DNA of 64,000 nt from Roseovarius nitratireducens (GCF_002925845.1 NZ_PDNI01000017.1:1-64000), one strand, 5' to 3'. Counted from the first letter of the stretch, positions 54,016 to 63,773 are shown. Numbers and translations are program-made. Notes: generated by a model from the letters alone, not told the origin.

Positions 54016-55125
54016 TCAGGCGGCGGGACGGGTAGTGTCGAGCTCTTCCTCGGTCTCGGGCAGGCCCTCGCGCGACAAAAGCACCGCGATCGGGCGCAGC
54101 CCCGGCACGTGGCTGAACACGATCATCGCGCCCACCATGATCGGCACCGCGAGGAACATCCCCGGAATCCCCCAGACCGCCCCCCAGAAGGCAAGGCTGA
54201 TGATGATGCCAAAGGATGACACCCTGAGCGCGCGCCCCATCAGCATCGGGTCGATCACGTTGCCGTTGAGGAACTGGACCGCGCCGATAATGGCGAATAT
54301 GCCCAGCGTCGTGGTGCCATCGCCCAACTGCACGAAGGCCACCAGCGCCACCAGCACCGTGGCCACGATCGAGCCGATGGCGGGGATGTAGTTGAGCACG
54401 AAGGTCAGGATCCCAAGCGCCCCCGCGAGATCGAGCTCGAAGAACCGCGCCACACCGTAGACCATCAGCCCGGTCACCGCGCTCACCAGCGTCTTGACCA
54501 GCAGGTAATGGTTCACCCGGTGGATGATCGAGCCGATGATGCGCCCGGTGCGCTCCGCCTGTGCCTTGTCGCCCAGGAGGCTTTCGAGCTTGGTGTCGAA
54601 CCACACCCGCTCGGCGAAGAGGAAGCCCACGAAGAGGATCACAAGCACCGTGCCCTGCATCAGGCTGCCCGCTTGGCCCGCGATGGTCCGCAGATAGCCC
54701 GCGACGTCGAACGTGGCCACCGCCTGCCGCACCGCCGTTTCCGCCTGCGGCCCGAGCCACGCCACCGCGGCGGCAATCGCCTCGGGCGCGCGGTCGGCAT
54801 AGGCGATGGTGGTGGAGAGCACCGTGTTGGCCTGTGACAGGATGATCGCAGACAGGCTGAGCAGCGCCGAGGAGATCAGCACCAGTGCCGTGATGCTTGC
54901 CAGCCAGTTTGGGATGCGCGCCGGGCCGATGCGCATCCGCGCGATGGAGTTGATCGCGTCGGAGGTGATGCTGAACAGGATGATCGCGGTGGCGAGCGAG
55001 ATCAGCAGGAACCGAGCCTGCACCAGCAGGAACAGCACCACGGCAAACGCCATGATGAGTTGCGCGGCGGTTCGGATACGCTGGAAATCCTGCGTCTCGG
55101 TCCGGATGGGGCGGGGATTGGTCAC
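54016..55125 (-). CDS. AI-2E family transporter (second copy)
   Basis: 369 residues from a GTG at 55125. Two N-terminal helices (LIMAFAVVLFLLVQARFLLI), a central soluble coil, then FVLNYIPAIGSIVATVLVAL and FGIIISLAFWGAVWGIPGMF, LAVPIMVGAMIVF, the AI-2E/PerM C-terminal pattern. It is closer to the typical family length than the member at 894. It faces AlaX and starts 69 bases after the end of chpT (minus strand), so the two may be co-transcribed. Confidence 0.9.
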   Translation of the reverse strand: MTNPRPIRTETQDFQRIRTAAQLIMAFAVVLFLLVQARFLLISLATAIILFSITSDAINSIARMRIGPARIPNWLASITALVLISSALLSLSAIILSQANTVLSTTIAYADRAPEAIAAAVAWLGPQAETAVRQAVATFDVAGYLRTIAGQAGSLMQGTVLVILFVGFLFAERVWFDTKLESLLGDKAQAERTGRIIGSIIHRVNHYLLVKTLVSAVTGLMVYGVARFFELDLAGALGILTFVLNYIPAIGSIVATVLVALVAFVQLGDGTTTLGIFAIIGAVQFLNGNVIDPMLMGRALRVSSFGIIISLAFWGAVWGIPGMFLAVPIMVGAMIVFSHVPGLRPIAVLLSREGLPETEEELDTTRPAA

Positions 55126-55193
55126 GTCGGCGGGCGCTCGCTTTTCGAATGATCTCGCGGTTTCCCCTCAATACCGGGAAAAACCGGGGAAGA

Positions 55194-55823
55194 TCAATCT
55201 AGCGCGGGCTGGAAGAGCACGATCATGAGACTTTGTGCGGCGCGGGTGACGTCGATCCGGGCATCGCCGCGCGCGATCCGGGCGGCCAGCAGGTGGAATT
55301 CGACCCGCCGCGGATCGGGGGTGGGCAGGGTCGCGCGCCCCGCCAGCCCGTCCCAGAGCGCGGACTCGGCGGCGATATCGCCCTCGCCGGTCGCTGTGAT
55401 GCCAAAGCTGCCCGCAGCCAGGTGCGTCACCGTCAGTGTGCCGCCGCGCGGCAGCGCGTGGACCACGCACAGGATCGCCAGCGCCACGTGCTGTGCCGCC
55501 GCCCGCCCGAGTGGGCCGTCGAGCGCCCAGTCGAGCCGCAGCCGCGGTCGTGTGGCAAGGTGGCCGCGCACCGTGGTGCCGAGCGTGGCGGCGTCGAGTG
55601 CTGCGCCCGTGCCCGCGTGTCCGAAGGCGAGGCGCAGCATCTCAAGCGTGGCGCGCGCGCCGGTCAGGCTGTCGCGCAAGAGCGCCATCTCGTCCGGGTT
55701 TGCCCCACCGGAGGCGCCTGACAGGAACTCCAGTCCAGTGAGCGCCGCGCCGACGGGGCTTGCGAGATCGTGGCAGATGCGCGAGCCTGTCAGGGCCGCG
55801 AAGTCGGGATCATCCTGTGACAT
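55194..55823 (-). CDS. chpT: Histidine phosphotransferase ChpT-like
   Basis: 209 residues. LTGSRICHDLASPVGAALTG contains the phospho-His of the DHp-like helix, followed by a degenerate ATPase-like domain. ChpT passes phosphate from CckA to CtrA and CpdR in the alphaproteobacterial cell-cycle/motility relay; in Rhodobacterales it controls flagella and gene-transfer agents. Starts 26 bases from the divergent DUF3553 gene. Confidence 0.9.
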   Translation of the reverse strand: MSQDDPDFAALTGSRICHDLASPVGAALTGLEFLSGASGGANPDEMALLRDSLTGARATLEMLRLAFGHAGTGAALDAATLGTTVRGHLATRPRLRLDWALDGPLGRAAAQHVALAILCVVHALPRGGTLTVTHLAAGSFGITATGEGDIAAESALWDGLAGRATLPTPDPRRVEFHLLAARIARGDARIDVTRAAQSLMIVLFQPALD

Positions 55824-55849
55824 GGCGGCAACCGGGATCGGGGCAGGAA

Positions 55850-56032
55850 ATGACAGAACTGAACGCGCTGCTGGAGCCGGGAATGCTGGTGGAGAACCCC
55901 GCGCGCCCCGATTGGGGGGTGGGGCAGGTGCAATCCAATATCGGCGGGCGTATCACGGTGAACTTTCGCGAGGAGGGCAAGGTTGTGATCGACGGCAACC
56001 GCGTGACGCTGCTGCCCGTCCTTGATCACTGA
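55850..56032 (+). CDS. DUF3553 family small protein (60 aa)
   Basis: ATG at 55850 with GGCAGGA upstream. LLEPGMLVENPARPDWGVGQ, VQSNIGGRITVNFREEGKVV is the DUF3553 signature, a small SH3-like barrel also found in UvrD/PcrA-type C-termini, which suggests an RNA-polymerase or DNA contact. Function untested as far as I know. Often adjacent to chpT or olsB in related genomes. Confidence 0.85.
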   Translation: MTELNALLEPGMLVENPARPDWGVGQVQSNIGGRITVNFREEGKVVIDGNRVTLLPVLDH

Positions 56033-56153
56033 TTGCGGTTAGTAAAGGGTTAACAACCTTTGGTAGCATGATCGCCGGGCGCGGGCCAGCGTCACGTTGC
56101 AACCGAAGGCGCGGCTGCGTAGAAGCCTTGCAGTCGCAGCAGAGACGAGGCCG

Positions 56154-56921
56154 ATGACCACATCCCCCCCCCGATTCCGTGTCGAGCTCGCGCGCGACGC
56201 CGCCGGTATCGAGGCCGCGCAGCGGCTGCGCTACGAGGTCTTTGTCGAGGAGCTGGGCGGCGACGGCCCGCTGGTCGACCACGCAGCACGGCTGGAGCGT
56301 GATCGGTTCGACCCGGTCTTTGATCACCTGCTTCTGCGCGACCTGCGCCGGGGCGGCGAGGTGGTGGGCGTCTACCGGCTGCTGCGCGAAGAGGGGGCGG
56401 CGCGCGCCGGGCAGTTCTACTCCGAGGACGAATACGACCTTGCGCCGTTACGCGCGAGCGGCCGGCGGTTGCTGGAGCTGGGCCGCTCCTGCGTGGCGCG
56501 GCCCTATCGCGGCGGCGAGGCGCTCTACCACCTGTGGCAGGGGCTGGCGCACTATGTCGATCGCCACGGGATCGAGGTGCTGTTCGGCGTGGCGAGCTTT
56601 CACGGCACCGACGTCGAGGCACTGGCGCAACCGTTGTCGCTGTTGCATCACCGGCATCTCGCGCCACCTGCGCTGCGGGTGCGGGCGTGGCCCGAGTGTT
56701 TTCAGCCGATGGACCTGGTGCCGGAGGCGGAGATCGACCGCGCCGGCGCGATGCGCGCGGTGCCCGCGCTCATCAAGGCCTATCTGCGGCTGGGTGGCTG
56801 CGTGGGCGAGGGGGCCTATGTCGATCACGCCTTCAACACGACAGACGTTTGCCTGGTGATGGATACGGCGCTTCTGAGTGAACGGCAGCGCGCGATCTAC
56901 ACCCGTGGGGGCGCGGGATGA
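56154..56921 (+). CDS. olsB: L-ornithine N-alpha-acyltransferase OlsB
   Basis: 255 residues, GNAT-like N-acyltransferase. RLRYEVFVEELGGDGPLVDH, ARLERDRFDPVFDHLLLRD, VVGVYRLLREEGAARAGQFY and LELGRSCVARPYRGGEALYH match OlsB, which transfers a 3-hydroxyacyl group from ACP to ornithine to make lyso-ornithine lipid. It is followed by olsA with a 4-base overlap, so the pair should make ornithine lipids, membrane lipids often made on phosphate limitation. Confidence 0.9.
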   Translation: MTTSPPRFRVELARDAAGIEAAQRLRYEVFVEELGGDGPLVDHAARLERDRFDPVFDHLLLRDLRRGGEVVGVYRLLREEGAARAGQFYSEDEYDLAPLRASGRRLLELGRSCVARPYRGGEALYHLWQGLAHYVDRHGIEVLFGVASFHGTDVEALAQPLSLLHHRHLAPPALRVRAWPECFQPMDLVPEAEIDRAGAMRAVPALIKAYLRLGGCVGEGAYVDHAFNTTDVCLVMDTALLSERQRAIYTRGGAG

Positions 56922-57754
56922 GCGTCACCTGGCAGTCGCCCACGCCACCGCCCGATACCGGGCGCGCGCCGGGGCACTGGCGGCGGGTGCTCTGGCGCGG
57001 CGGGCGCATCGCGATGGTGATCGGGGCGGGCGTACTCGCCACGCTGGTGCTGCGGCTGGCGGAGCGACCCTTGCACGGCGTGGCGCGACCGTGGACGCAG
57101 CCGATCACCATCTGGGTATGCCGCCGGACCCTCGCGATCCTCGGGATCGCGCATGTGGTGGAGGGAACGCCGATGCGGGGCCCCGGCGCGGTGGTGGCCA
57201 ACCATGTCTCGTGGCTCGACATCTTCGCGCTCAACGCGCGCAAGCGTGTGTATTTCGTGTCCAAGTCCGAGGTGGCGGGCTGGCCCGGCATCGGCTTTCT
57301 GGCGCGGCTTGTCGGCACTGTTTTCATAACGCGCGACCCGCGCGCGGCGCGGGCGCACACGGCGCTCTTGCGGGACCGGCTGGCGGCGGGACAGCGGCTG
57401 CTTTTCTTTCCCGAGGGCACGAGCACCGACGGGATGCGTGTGCGCCCGTTCAAATCGACCCTGTTCGAGGCGCTCTGCGAGCCCGGCGCCGGGCTCGAGG
57501 GTGCGCGGGTGCAGCCGGTGACGCTGGTCTACGAGGCCCCCGAGGGCGCTGATCCGCGGCTCTACGGCTGGTGGGGCGACATGGAGTTTGCTGGCCACCT
57601 GCTGGCGGTTCTGGGGGCTGTGCGGCAGGGGCGGGTGCGCGTGGTGTGCCATGCGCCGATCCCGCTCGATGGGGCCGGGGGGCGCAAGGCGCTGGCCGCC
57701 GCCTGCGAGGCGGCGGTGCGGGCGGGCATGCCGCCCGACCGGCGCGGGACATGA
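56918..57754 (+). CDS. olsA: Lyso-ornithine-lipid O-acyltransferase OlsA (PlsC family)
   Basis: 278 residues. An N-terminal membrane helix and the PlsC motifs: HX4D in NHVSWLDIF, KSEVAGWPGIGFLARLVGTV, and FPEGTSTDG. In this position it should complete ornithine lipid by O-acylating lyso-ornithine lipid. ATG overlaps the olsB stop. Some OlsA enzymes also acylate lysophosphatidate. Confidence 0.9.
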   Translation: MSVTWQSPTPPPDTGRAPGHWRRVLWRGGRIAMVIGAGVLATLVLRLAERPLHGVARPWTQPITIWVCRRTLAILGIAHVVEGTPMRGPGAVVANHVSWLDIFALNARKRVYFVSKSEVAGWPGIGFLARLVGTVFITRDPRAARAHTALLRDRLAAGQRLLFFPEGTSTDGMRVRPFKSTLFEALCEPGAGLEGARVQPVTLVYEAPEGADPRLYGWWGDMEFAGHLLAVLGAVRQGRVRVVCHAPIPLDGAGGRKALAAACEAAVRAGMPPDRRGT

Positions 57755-57890
57755 GGCGGGCTGCGTCTCGCGGGTCGGTCAGCCGTGTCAAACCACCCGG
57801 CGCGTGCACCGGGCAATCTGTCGTAACCTGCTGGCGTAGCGCGTCGGAATCGCCTAGCCTGCGCGCCGTTTGTGAAGGGAGACCGGACCG

Positions 57891-58187
57891 ATGCGGATGA
57901 TATCCTTGGGCCTTGTGACGCTGTGCGCGCTGTTGCCGTTTGCCGCCACCGCGCAGAACCCGATCTGCGAACCCACCGGCGAGATCGTCGCCGCGGCGGT
58001 GGAGGCGCGGCGGGACGGACAGTCGGCCGAGGCGGCGAAGTCGGGGATCAGCAACGGGCTGGATGCGTCGCAGGAGGGGTATGCGCCCGCTGTGCAACTC
58101 CTGGTCGATTGGGTCTACGACCTGCCCGACGAAGACCTGCAAAAGGACGTGGCCGGGGCATGGGTCGCGCAGTGCAAGACACAGTGA
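57891..58187 (+). CDS. Small secreted hypothetical protein (98 aa)
   Basis: Signal peptide MRMISLGLVTLCALLPFAAT (cleavage near ATAQN), then a 75-residue helical mature part with two Cys (NPICEP and VAQCKTQ) at its ends that could form a disulfide. GAAGGGAGA upstream of the ATG. Conserved hypotheticals of this size precede dnaG in related genomes as far as I recall; no function known. Confidence 0.7.
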   Translation: MRMISLGLVTLCALLPFAATAQNPICEPTGEIVAAAVEARRDGQSAEAAKSGISNGLDASQEGYAPAVQLLVDWVYDLPDEDLQKDVAGAWVAQCKTQ

Positions 58188-58227
58188 GCCTCTGGACAGA
58201 CGGCCCGCCCGGCCCGATATATGGGGC

Positions 58228-60192
58228 ATGAGCCTGCCCCCGGGATTTCTCGACGAATTACGGTCGCACCTGTCGCTGTCACAGGTCGTGGGCCGCAAGG
58301 TGATGTGGGACAACCGCAAATCCAACCAGGCCAAGGGCGACATGTGGGCTCCGTGCCCGTTCCACCAGGAAAAGACCGCGTCGTTTCACGTCGATGACCG
58401 CAAGGGATTCTACTACTGCTTCGGCTGTCACGCCAAGGGCGACGCGATCAGCTTTGTCCGCGAGACCGAGAACGTCGATTTCATCGAGGCGGTGCGCATC
58501 CTCGCCGCGGAGGCCGGGATGCAGATGCCCGAGCGCGACCCGCAGGCGCAGGAAAAGGCTGACCGGCGCGGGCAACTGACCGAGGTGATGGAGCAGGCGG
58601 CGCGCTTCTTCGGGATGCAGTTGCGCAGCGGGGCCGGTGCCGCGGCGCGCGACTACCTCACGGTTCGCGGCCTGAACCTGCAGGTTCAGGACCGTTTCGG
58701 GATCGGCTTTGCCCCCGAGGGCTGGCAGGGGTTGTGGGATCACCTGACCGGCAAGGGCGTGGATCCCGGGATGATCCTCGCCTGCGGGCTGGCGCGCGAG
58801 AGCGACAAGGGCGGACGGCCCTACGACGTGTTCCGCAACCGCATCATGTTCCCGATCCGCGACGCGCGCGGGCGCTGCATCGCCTTTGGCGGGCGGGCGA
58901 TGGACCCCAACGACAATGCCAAGTATCTCAACTCTCCCGAGACCGAGATATTCGACAAGTCGCGTACGCTCTACCATCACGGCCCCGCGCGCGAGGCCAC
59001 TGGAAAAGGCCACCCGCTGATCGTTGCCGAAGGCTATATGGATGTGATCGCGCTGGTCGCCGCCGGTTTCGAGGCGGCGGTGGCCCCGCTGGGCACGGCG
59101 GTGACCGAGCATCAGTTGCAGCTCTTGTGGCGGATGGCGGACGAGCCGATCATCATGCTCGACGGCGACCGCGCCGGGCTGGGCGCGGCCTACCGGGTGA
59201 TCGACATGGCGCTGCCGCTGCTGGAGGCGGGGCGCACGCTGCGCTTTGCGCTCATGCCCGAGGGCAAGGACCCCGACGACCTGCTGCGCGCCGAAGGCCC
59301 AGGTGCTGTGCAGGCGCGAATCGACGCGGCGCTGCCCTTGGTGCGGCTGATGTGGCAGCGCGAGACAGAGGGGCGCGATTTCGACACGCCCGAACGCAAG
59401 GCGGCGCTCGAGCGCACCTGCCGCGAGAAGGCGGCGCTGATCCGTGACCCGTCGCTGCGCGGCTATTACGAGCGCGAGTTGAAGGACCTGCGCTGGCAGC
59501 TCTTCAATCCGCGCAGGCAGGCCCCGCAGGCCCCGCGCGGACGCGGTGGCAGCGGCAAGGGAAAATGGACCCCGCCGCCCGAGACTGCGCGCGCGGAGAC
59601 GCGCAACTCGGCCCTGGTGTCAGGAAACGCCGAACAGGCGGTCCGCCTGCGCGAGGAGGTGATCCTCGCGACGCTGGTCTGTTGCCCGGAGGTGGCCGAG
59701 GAGTTCGAGGCCGAGATCGAGCGGCTGCGCTGTCGCGACCCAGATCTTGCCGGGCTGCGCGCGGCGATCCTGCGCCATGCAGGGGCAGGGGCCGAGACGC
59801 TGCGCGCGCAGATTGGCGCGGAGATGGGCGAGGATACCCTTGAAAAGCTCCTGGCGCTGCCCCATGTCGCGATCGCCCCGTCGGTACGCCACGCGGGTGA
59901 TCGCGAGCGCGCGACGCTCACCCTGCGCGAGGAATTCGCCAAGCTGGCGGCGCGTGCCGGGATGGAGGCGGAATTGCGCGAGGCGGTCGAGGATATCGGC
60001 GGCCTGGCCGACGAGACGCTGACATGGCGCGTGGCGCAGGCCGCGGAGGCGCGCAACCGCGCTCAGCGCAGCGAGCAGGAGGACCGCACCGTTTATGACC
60101 TGGGCGAGAATGGCCTGCGCCTCGACCGCGAGGAGCGCGAGGCATTTGCGAAGCTGCTCAGGCAACTGGACCGCCCCAAGCCGGGGCAATAG
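58228..60192 (+). CDS. dnaG: DNA primase DnaG
   Basis: 654 residues from the ATG at 58228, giving the usual N-terminus SLPPGFLDELRSHLSLSQVV. CHC2 zinc finger: C43-P-F-H46 ... C64-F-G-C67. TOPRIM domain with IVAEGYMDVIAL, ALGTA and MLDGDRAGLGAA. Extended C-terminal helicase-interaction domain to the end. It makes RNA primers at the replication fork. The rpoD gene follows; rpsU, present in enterobacterial macromolecular-synthesis operons, is absent. Confidence 0.95.
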   Translation: MSLPPGFLDELRSHLSLSQVVGRKVMWDNRKSNQAKGDMWAPCPFHQEKTASFHVDDRKGFYYCFGCHAKGDAISFVRETENVDFIEAVRILAAEAGMQMPERDPQAQEKADRRGQLTEVMEQAARFFGMQLRSGAGAAARDYLTVRGLNLQVQDRFGIGFAPEGWQGLWDHLTGKGVDPGMILACGLARESDKGGRPYDVFRNRIMFPIRDARGRCIAFGGRAMDPNDNAKYLNSPETEIFDKSRTLYHHGPAREATGKGHPLIVAEGYMDVIALVAAGFEAAVAPLGTAVTEHQLQLLWRMADEPIIMLDGDRAGLGAAYRVIDMALPLLEAGRTLRFALMPEGKDPDDLLRAEGPGAVQARIDAALPLVRLMWQRETEGRDFDTPERKAALERTCREKAALIRDPSLRGYYERELKDLRWQLFNPRRQAPQAPRGRGGSGKGKWTPPPETARAETRNSALVSGNAEQAVRLREEVILATLVCCPEVAEEFEAEIERLRCRDPDLAGLRAAILRHAGAGAETLRAQIGAEMGEDTLEKLLALPHVAIAPSVRHAGDRERATLTLREEFAKLAARAGMEAELREAVEDIGGLADETLTWRVAQAAEARNRAQRSEQEDRTVYDLGENGLRLDREEREAFAKLLRQLDRPKPGQ

Positions 60193-60329
60193 GGAGCCGA
60201 ACCGTGACCGAATCGCATTTCGATGCGGAAGAGGCAAGAAATAAACAGTAAACGGGTGTGCGAATCAGATGATCGCGCTATTGATTCGGGTCAACGAATC
60301 ACATGCCCGAAACCGCCGAGGAGATGCGC

Positions 60330-62333
60330 ATGGCCGCCAAGGACACCGACGAGCAGAAGCCCGAGGAGCAGGAGCAGGAAGTTTCGCTCGACATGTCGCA
60401 GGCTGCGGTGAAGCGAATGATATCGGCGGCCCGCGAGAAGGGCTTCATCACCTACGACCAGCTCAACCAGGTGCTGCCGCCCGACCAGGTGTCGTCCGAA
60501 CAGATCGAGGACGTCATGTCGATGCTGTCGGAAATGGGCATCAACATCATCGAGGAAGAAGAGGGCGAGGAAGACGACGGCAAGACCACCGCCGTCGCCG
60601 AGATCGGCAAGAAGGGCGAGATCACCCTCGGGTCGGGCAAGGAGGAAAAGCTCGACCGCACCGACGATCCGGTGCGCATGTACCTGCGCGAGATGGGCTC
60701 GGTTGAGCTTTTGAGTCGCGAGGGCGAGATTGCCATCGCCAAGCGCATCGAGGCGGGCCGCAACACGATGATCGCCGGGCTGTGCGAGAGCCCGCTGACA
60801 TTCCAGGCGATCACCATCTGGCGCGACGAGCTTTTGGGTGAGGACATCCTCCTGCGGGACGTAATCGACCTCGAGACCACGTTCGGCAACCAGCCGGGCG
60901 AGGAGGGCGAGGAGCCCGTGGTCGCCGCCAACGTGCCTACCCCGCCGGGGCAGGAGACGCGCGAGGACAAGGGGACGCGCGAGGACAAGGGCGAGGAGCT
61001 CGACGCCGACGGCAACCCGATCAGCAATACCGAGGACGACGAGGAGGAGGACGAGCAGGCCAACATGAGCCTCGCCGCGATGGAGGCCGCGCTCAAGCCG
61101 CGGGTGCTCGAAACGCTCGACCGCATCGCCGAGGATTTCACGCAACTGAGCGAGATGCAGGACAACCGCATCTCTGCCACGCTCAACGAGGACAGCTCTT
61201 TTTCCGCGGCGCAGGAGGCGAAATACCAGAAGCTGCGCGCCGAGATCGTCGAGCTGGTCAACTCGCTTCACCTGCACAACAACCGCATCGAGGCGCTGAT
61301 CGACCAGCTTTACGGCATCAACCGCCGGATCATGCAGATCGACGGCGCGATGGTGAAGCTGGCCGACCAGGCGCGCATCAACCGCCGCGAGTTCATCGAG
61401 GAATACCGTGGGCGCGAGCTTGATCCCGTGTGGCTCGAGGACATGGCGCAAAAGCCCGGGCGCGGCTGGCAGATGTTTATCGAGCGCTTTGCCGACAAGG
61501 TAGCCGAACAGCGCGCCGACATGGCGCAGGTGGGCCAGTATGTGGGCCTCGACATCAGCGAGTTCCGCCGCATTGTCGGACAGGTCCAGAAGGGCGAGAA
61601 AGAGGCGCGCCAGGCCAAGAAGGAGATGGTCGAGGCAAACCTGCGTCTGGTGATCTCGATTGCCAAGAAATACACCAACCGCGGGTTGCAGTTCCTCGAT
61701 CTCATTCAGGAAGGCAATATCGGCCTGATGAAGGCGGTGGACAAGTTCGAGTATCGCCGCGGCTACAAGTTCTCGACCTACGCGACGTGGTGGATCCGGC
61801 AGGCGATCACCCGCTCCATCGCCGACCAGGCGCGCACGATCCGCATCCCCGTGCACATGATAGAGACGATCAACAAGCTGGTGCGCACGGGGCGCCAGAT
61901 GCTCCACGAGATCGGCCGCGAGCCCACGCCCGAGGAGCTGGCCGAAAAGCTGCAGATGCCGCTGGAGAAGGTCCGCAAGGTGATGAAGATCGCCAAGGAG
62001 CCGATTTCCCTCGAGACGCCCATCGGTGACGAGGAAGACAGCCAGCTTGGCGATTTCATCGAGGACAAGAACGTGATCCTGCCGCTGGATTCGGCGATTC
62101 AGGACAACCTGCGCGAGACGACGACGCGGGTGCTGGCCTCGCTCACCCCGCGCGAGGAGCGGGTGCTGCGCATGCGCTTCGGCATCGGGATGAACACGGA
62201 TCACACGCTGGAGGAAGTGGGCCAGCAGTTCAGCGTGACCCGTGAGCGGATTAGGCAGATCGAGGCCAAGGCGCTGCGGAAGCTGAAGCATCCGTCAAGG
62301 TCGCGCAAACTCAGGAGTTTCCTGGATCAGTGA
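60330..62333 (+). CDS. rpoD: Primary sigma factor RpoD (sigma-70)
   Basis: 667 residues. I choose the ATG at 60330 because GAGGAG lies 6 bases upstream and the N-terminus AAKDTDEQ matches roseobacter RpoD; an in-frame ATG at 60303 also exists. Landmarks: region 1.1 ([20 protein letters not shown]), [20 protein letters not shown] (1.2), [40 protein letters not shown] (2), [16 protein letters not shown], and the -35 helix [20 protein letters not shown] (4.2). The non-conserved region contains an acidic Glu/Asp stretch. A small TTCG-loop hairpin lies at 60214-60227. Confidence 0.95.
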   Translation: MAAKDTDEQKPEEQEQEVSLDMSQAAVKRMISAAREKGFITYDQLNQVLPPDQVSSEQIEDVMSMLSEMGINIIEEEEGEEDDGKTTAVAEIGKKGEITLGSGKEEKLDRTDDPVRMYLREMGSVELLSREGEIAIAKRIEAGRNTMIAGLCESPLTFQAITIWRDELLGEDILLRDVIDLETTFGNQPGEEGEEPVVAANVPTPPGQETREDKGTREDKGEELDADGNPISNTEDDEEEDEQANMSLAAMEAALKPRVLETLDRIAEDFTQLSEMQDNRISATLNEDSSFSAAQEAKYQKLRAEIVELVNSLHLHNNRIEALIDQLYGINRRIMQIDGAMVKLADQARINRREFIEEYRGRELDPVWLEDMAQKPGRGWQMFIERFADKVAEQRADMAQVGQYVGLDISEFRRIVGQVQKGEKEARQAKKEMVEANLRLVISIAKKYTNRGLQFLDLIQEGNIGLMKAVDKFEYRRGYKFSTYATWWIRQAITRSIADQARTIRIPVHMIETINKLVRTGRQMLHEIGREPTPEELAEKLQMPLEKVRKVMKIAKEPISLETPIGDEEDSQLGDFIEDKNVILPLDSAIQDNLRETTTRVLASLTPREERVLRMRFGIGMNTDHTLEEVGQQFSVTRERIRQIEAKALRKLKHPSRSRKLRSFLDQ

Positions 62334-62380
62334 AGAGTTCTCGGATGCGTCATTTCTATAATTGAGATCGGATCAATAGG

Positions 62381-62800
62381 ATGAATGTATTTTTCGTCGT
62401 CTTATCTGGAACTCTCGTTTTCGTTCTTGGACAAATTGCGCTTCGGCTTTTCATAGAGCCTTGGCAGCGTTGTCGCGAATCTATTGCGCGCGTTGCGTAC
62501 GTTTTGGATCGTTATCCTGCTGTGTATTCAAATCCCGGTGTGGGCACTCGAGAAAGCCAGGATGTCGCAGCAAAAGAGATCAGAGAGTGCGTAGCTGAAT
62601 TAACTTACTGCGCGCATGGAGTGCCACTCTATCGAGTGTTCGTGACGCTCGGCGCACTTCCCAGAAAAACAGACATATTCGCTGCGCAACAACAGCTAAT
62701 CGGATTGTCAAACACGGTCCACAACGGCTCCACGGATGGATTGCCGGGAAGACTTCGTACAATCAAAGAAAGCTTGGGGATTTCACCACTTGCTGAGTGA
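62381..62800 (+). CDS. Low-GC orphan hypothetical membrane protein (139 aa)
   Basis: A single N-terminal membrane helix (NVFFVVLSGTLVFVLGQIAL) precedes a cytosolic or periplasmic helical part. Base composition and codon use are visibly AT-richer than the genes on both sides (many codons ending in A/T), as is the DNA from 62334 to 62914. This suggests acquisition by transfer. I recognise no family. It sits between rpoD and a toxin-antitoxin pair. Confidence 0.6.
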   Translation: MNVFFVVLSGTLVFVLGQIALRLFIEPWQRCRESIARVAYVLDRYPAVYSNPGVGTRESQDVAAKEIRECVAELTYCAHGVPLYRVFVTLGALPRKTDIFAAQQQLIGLSNTVHNGSTDGLPGRLRTIKESLGISPLAE

Positions 62801-62886
62801 TAGCTTATTTCTTGGAGGCTGGGAGATTATGTGGACTGAGCCAATCGGTCACTTATCCGTCGGGTAAGACGGCACACCCTTGTCTT

Positions 62887-62906
62887 CACGTACACAATCA
62901 CGTACA
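62887..62906. promoter_or_regulatory. Direct repeats of CACGTACA, likely antitoxin operator
   Basis: CACGTACA occurs at 62887-62894 and again at 62899-62906 with a 4-base spacer, just upstream of the antitoxin ATG at 62915. Phd/YefM antitoxins autoregulate through sites with a TGTACA/GTACA core, so these are probably the operator. Confidence 0.5.
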
Positions 62907-62914
62907 TTCTTTCC

Positions 62915-63187
62915 ATGAAACACACCACCTCCACAGATCTGCGCAAATCCCTCTCGGCCATGATGGACCGGGTGAACGAGGATCACGAGCCGGTCCTCGT
63001 CACCCGCGCCAAGGGCAAGCCGGTGGTGATGATCTCGCTCGACGATTATCAGGCGATGGACGAGACCGCCTATCTGCTGGCGTCCCCCGCCAATGCGCGC
63101 GCGTTGCGCGACGCCATCGCGCGGGTGGAGCGCGGTGAGGGTGTCACACGCACGCTTGCCGATCTCGAGGCGATGGACGGCGAATGA
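62915..63187 (+). CDS. Phd/YefM-family antitoxin
   Basis: 90 residues. N-terminal DNA-binding fold (TSTDLRKSLSAMMDRVNEDH, EPVLVTRAKGKPVVMISLDD, YQAMDETAYLL) typical of YefM/Phd, then a flexible toxin-binding tail. It neutralises the adjacent YoeB-type toxin and represses the operon. Its stop overlaps the toxin start (ATGA). Confidence 0.92.
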   Translation: MKHTTSTDLRKSLSAMMDRVNEDHEPVLVTRAKGKPVVMISLDDYQAMDETAYLLASPANARALRDAIARVERGEGVTRTLADLEAMDGE

Positions 63188-63438
63188 ACCTCACCTTCGA
63201 TCCCGAGGCGTGGGATCACTATGTGCACTGGCAGCGGGTGGATCCCAGGATCGCCCGCAAGATCAATGCCCTGATAAAGGAATGCCTGCGCCACCCCTTC
63301 GAGGGCACCGGCAAGCCCGAGCCGCTCCGGGGCGATCTGGCGGGGTATTGGTCGCGGCGGATCGACCGCGAGCATCGACTGGTCTATCGTGTGACGCAGG
63401 ATGAGATCGTCATCCTGCAATGCCGGTATCATTATTGA
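63184..63438 (+). CDS. yoeB: Txe/YoeB-family mRNA interferase toxin
   Basis: 84 residues. FDPEAWDHYVHWQRVDPRIA, HPFEGTGKPEPLRGDLAGYW, SRRIDREHRLVYRV and CRYHY match YoeB; the catalytic set (Glu near PEPL, Arg in RRIDREHR, terminal His-Tyr) is present, so the toxin looks active. YoeB cleaves mRNA in the ribosomal A site. Forms a translationally coupled operon with the antitoxin. Confidence 0.93.
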   Translation: MNLTFDPEAWDHYVHWQRVDPRIARKINALIKECLRHPFEGTGKPEPLRGDLAGYWSRRIDREHRLVYRVTQDEIVILQCRYHY

Positions 63439-63485
63439 GCGCGGCCCAGCTTGTTGCTGCGCCCGGACCATAAAGGAGGCCCACC

Positions 63486-63773
63486 ATGTCCATCCTGTCA
63501 CGACTGTTCGGCGGCGGAGGCGGTGGCGCAAAGCGCGAAGCGGCTGAGGCCCCTGTCGAAGAGTACAACGGATATCTCATCACGCCCGCCCCGCAGGAAG
63601 AAAGCGACGGCTATCGCGTGGGCGCGCGGATCGAGAAGGAGCTGGACGGCGAGGTGAAGGTGCATCATTTCCTGCGCGCCGACATGCTGCGCGATCGTGA
63701 CGAGGCGGCGGCGGTGTCGCTGCGCAAGGCGAAACAGGTCATCGACGAGCAGGGCGAGCGGATTTTCCGCTGA
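63486..63773 (+). CDS. HlyU-family protein (95 aa)
   Basis: MSILSRLFGGGGGG leader, then EEYNGYLITPAPQEESDGYR, VGARIEKELDGEVKVHHFLR, ADMLRDRDEAAAVSLRKAKQ, the HlyU family (COG5453/PF10115). Named after a Vibrio regulator but short proteobacterial members lack clear DNA-binding helices, so its role is unclear. AAAGGAGG precedes the ATG. Confidence 0.85.
   Translation: MSILSRLFGGGGGGAKREAAEAPVEEYNGYLITPAPQEESDGYRVGARIEKELDGEVKVHHFLRADMLRDRDEAAAVSLRKAKQVIDEQGERIFR

Noticed and set aside
60214-60227. TTCG-loop hairpin before rpoD as a terminator
   Set aside because: The stem is only 5 bp and no T run follows; it may be a minor regulatory structure or chance.
60291-62291. 666-codon open frame antisense to rpoD
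   Set aside because: Leu/His/Asp-rich antisense shadow; rpoD on the other strand is certain.
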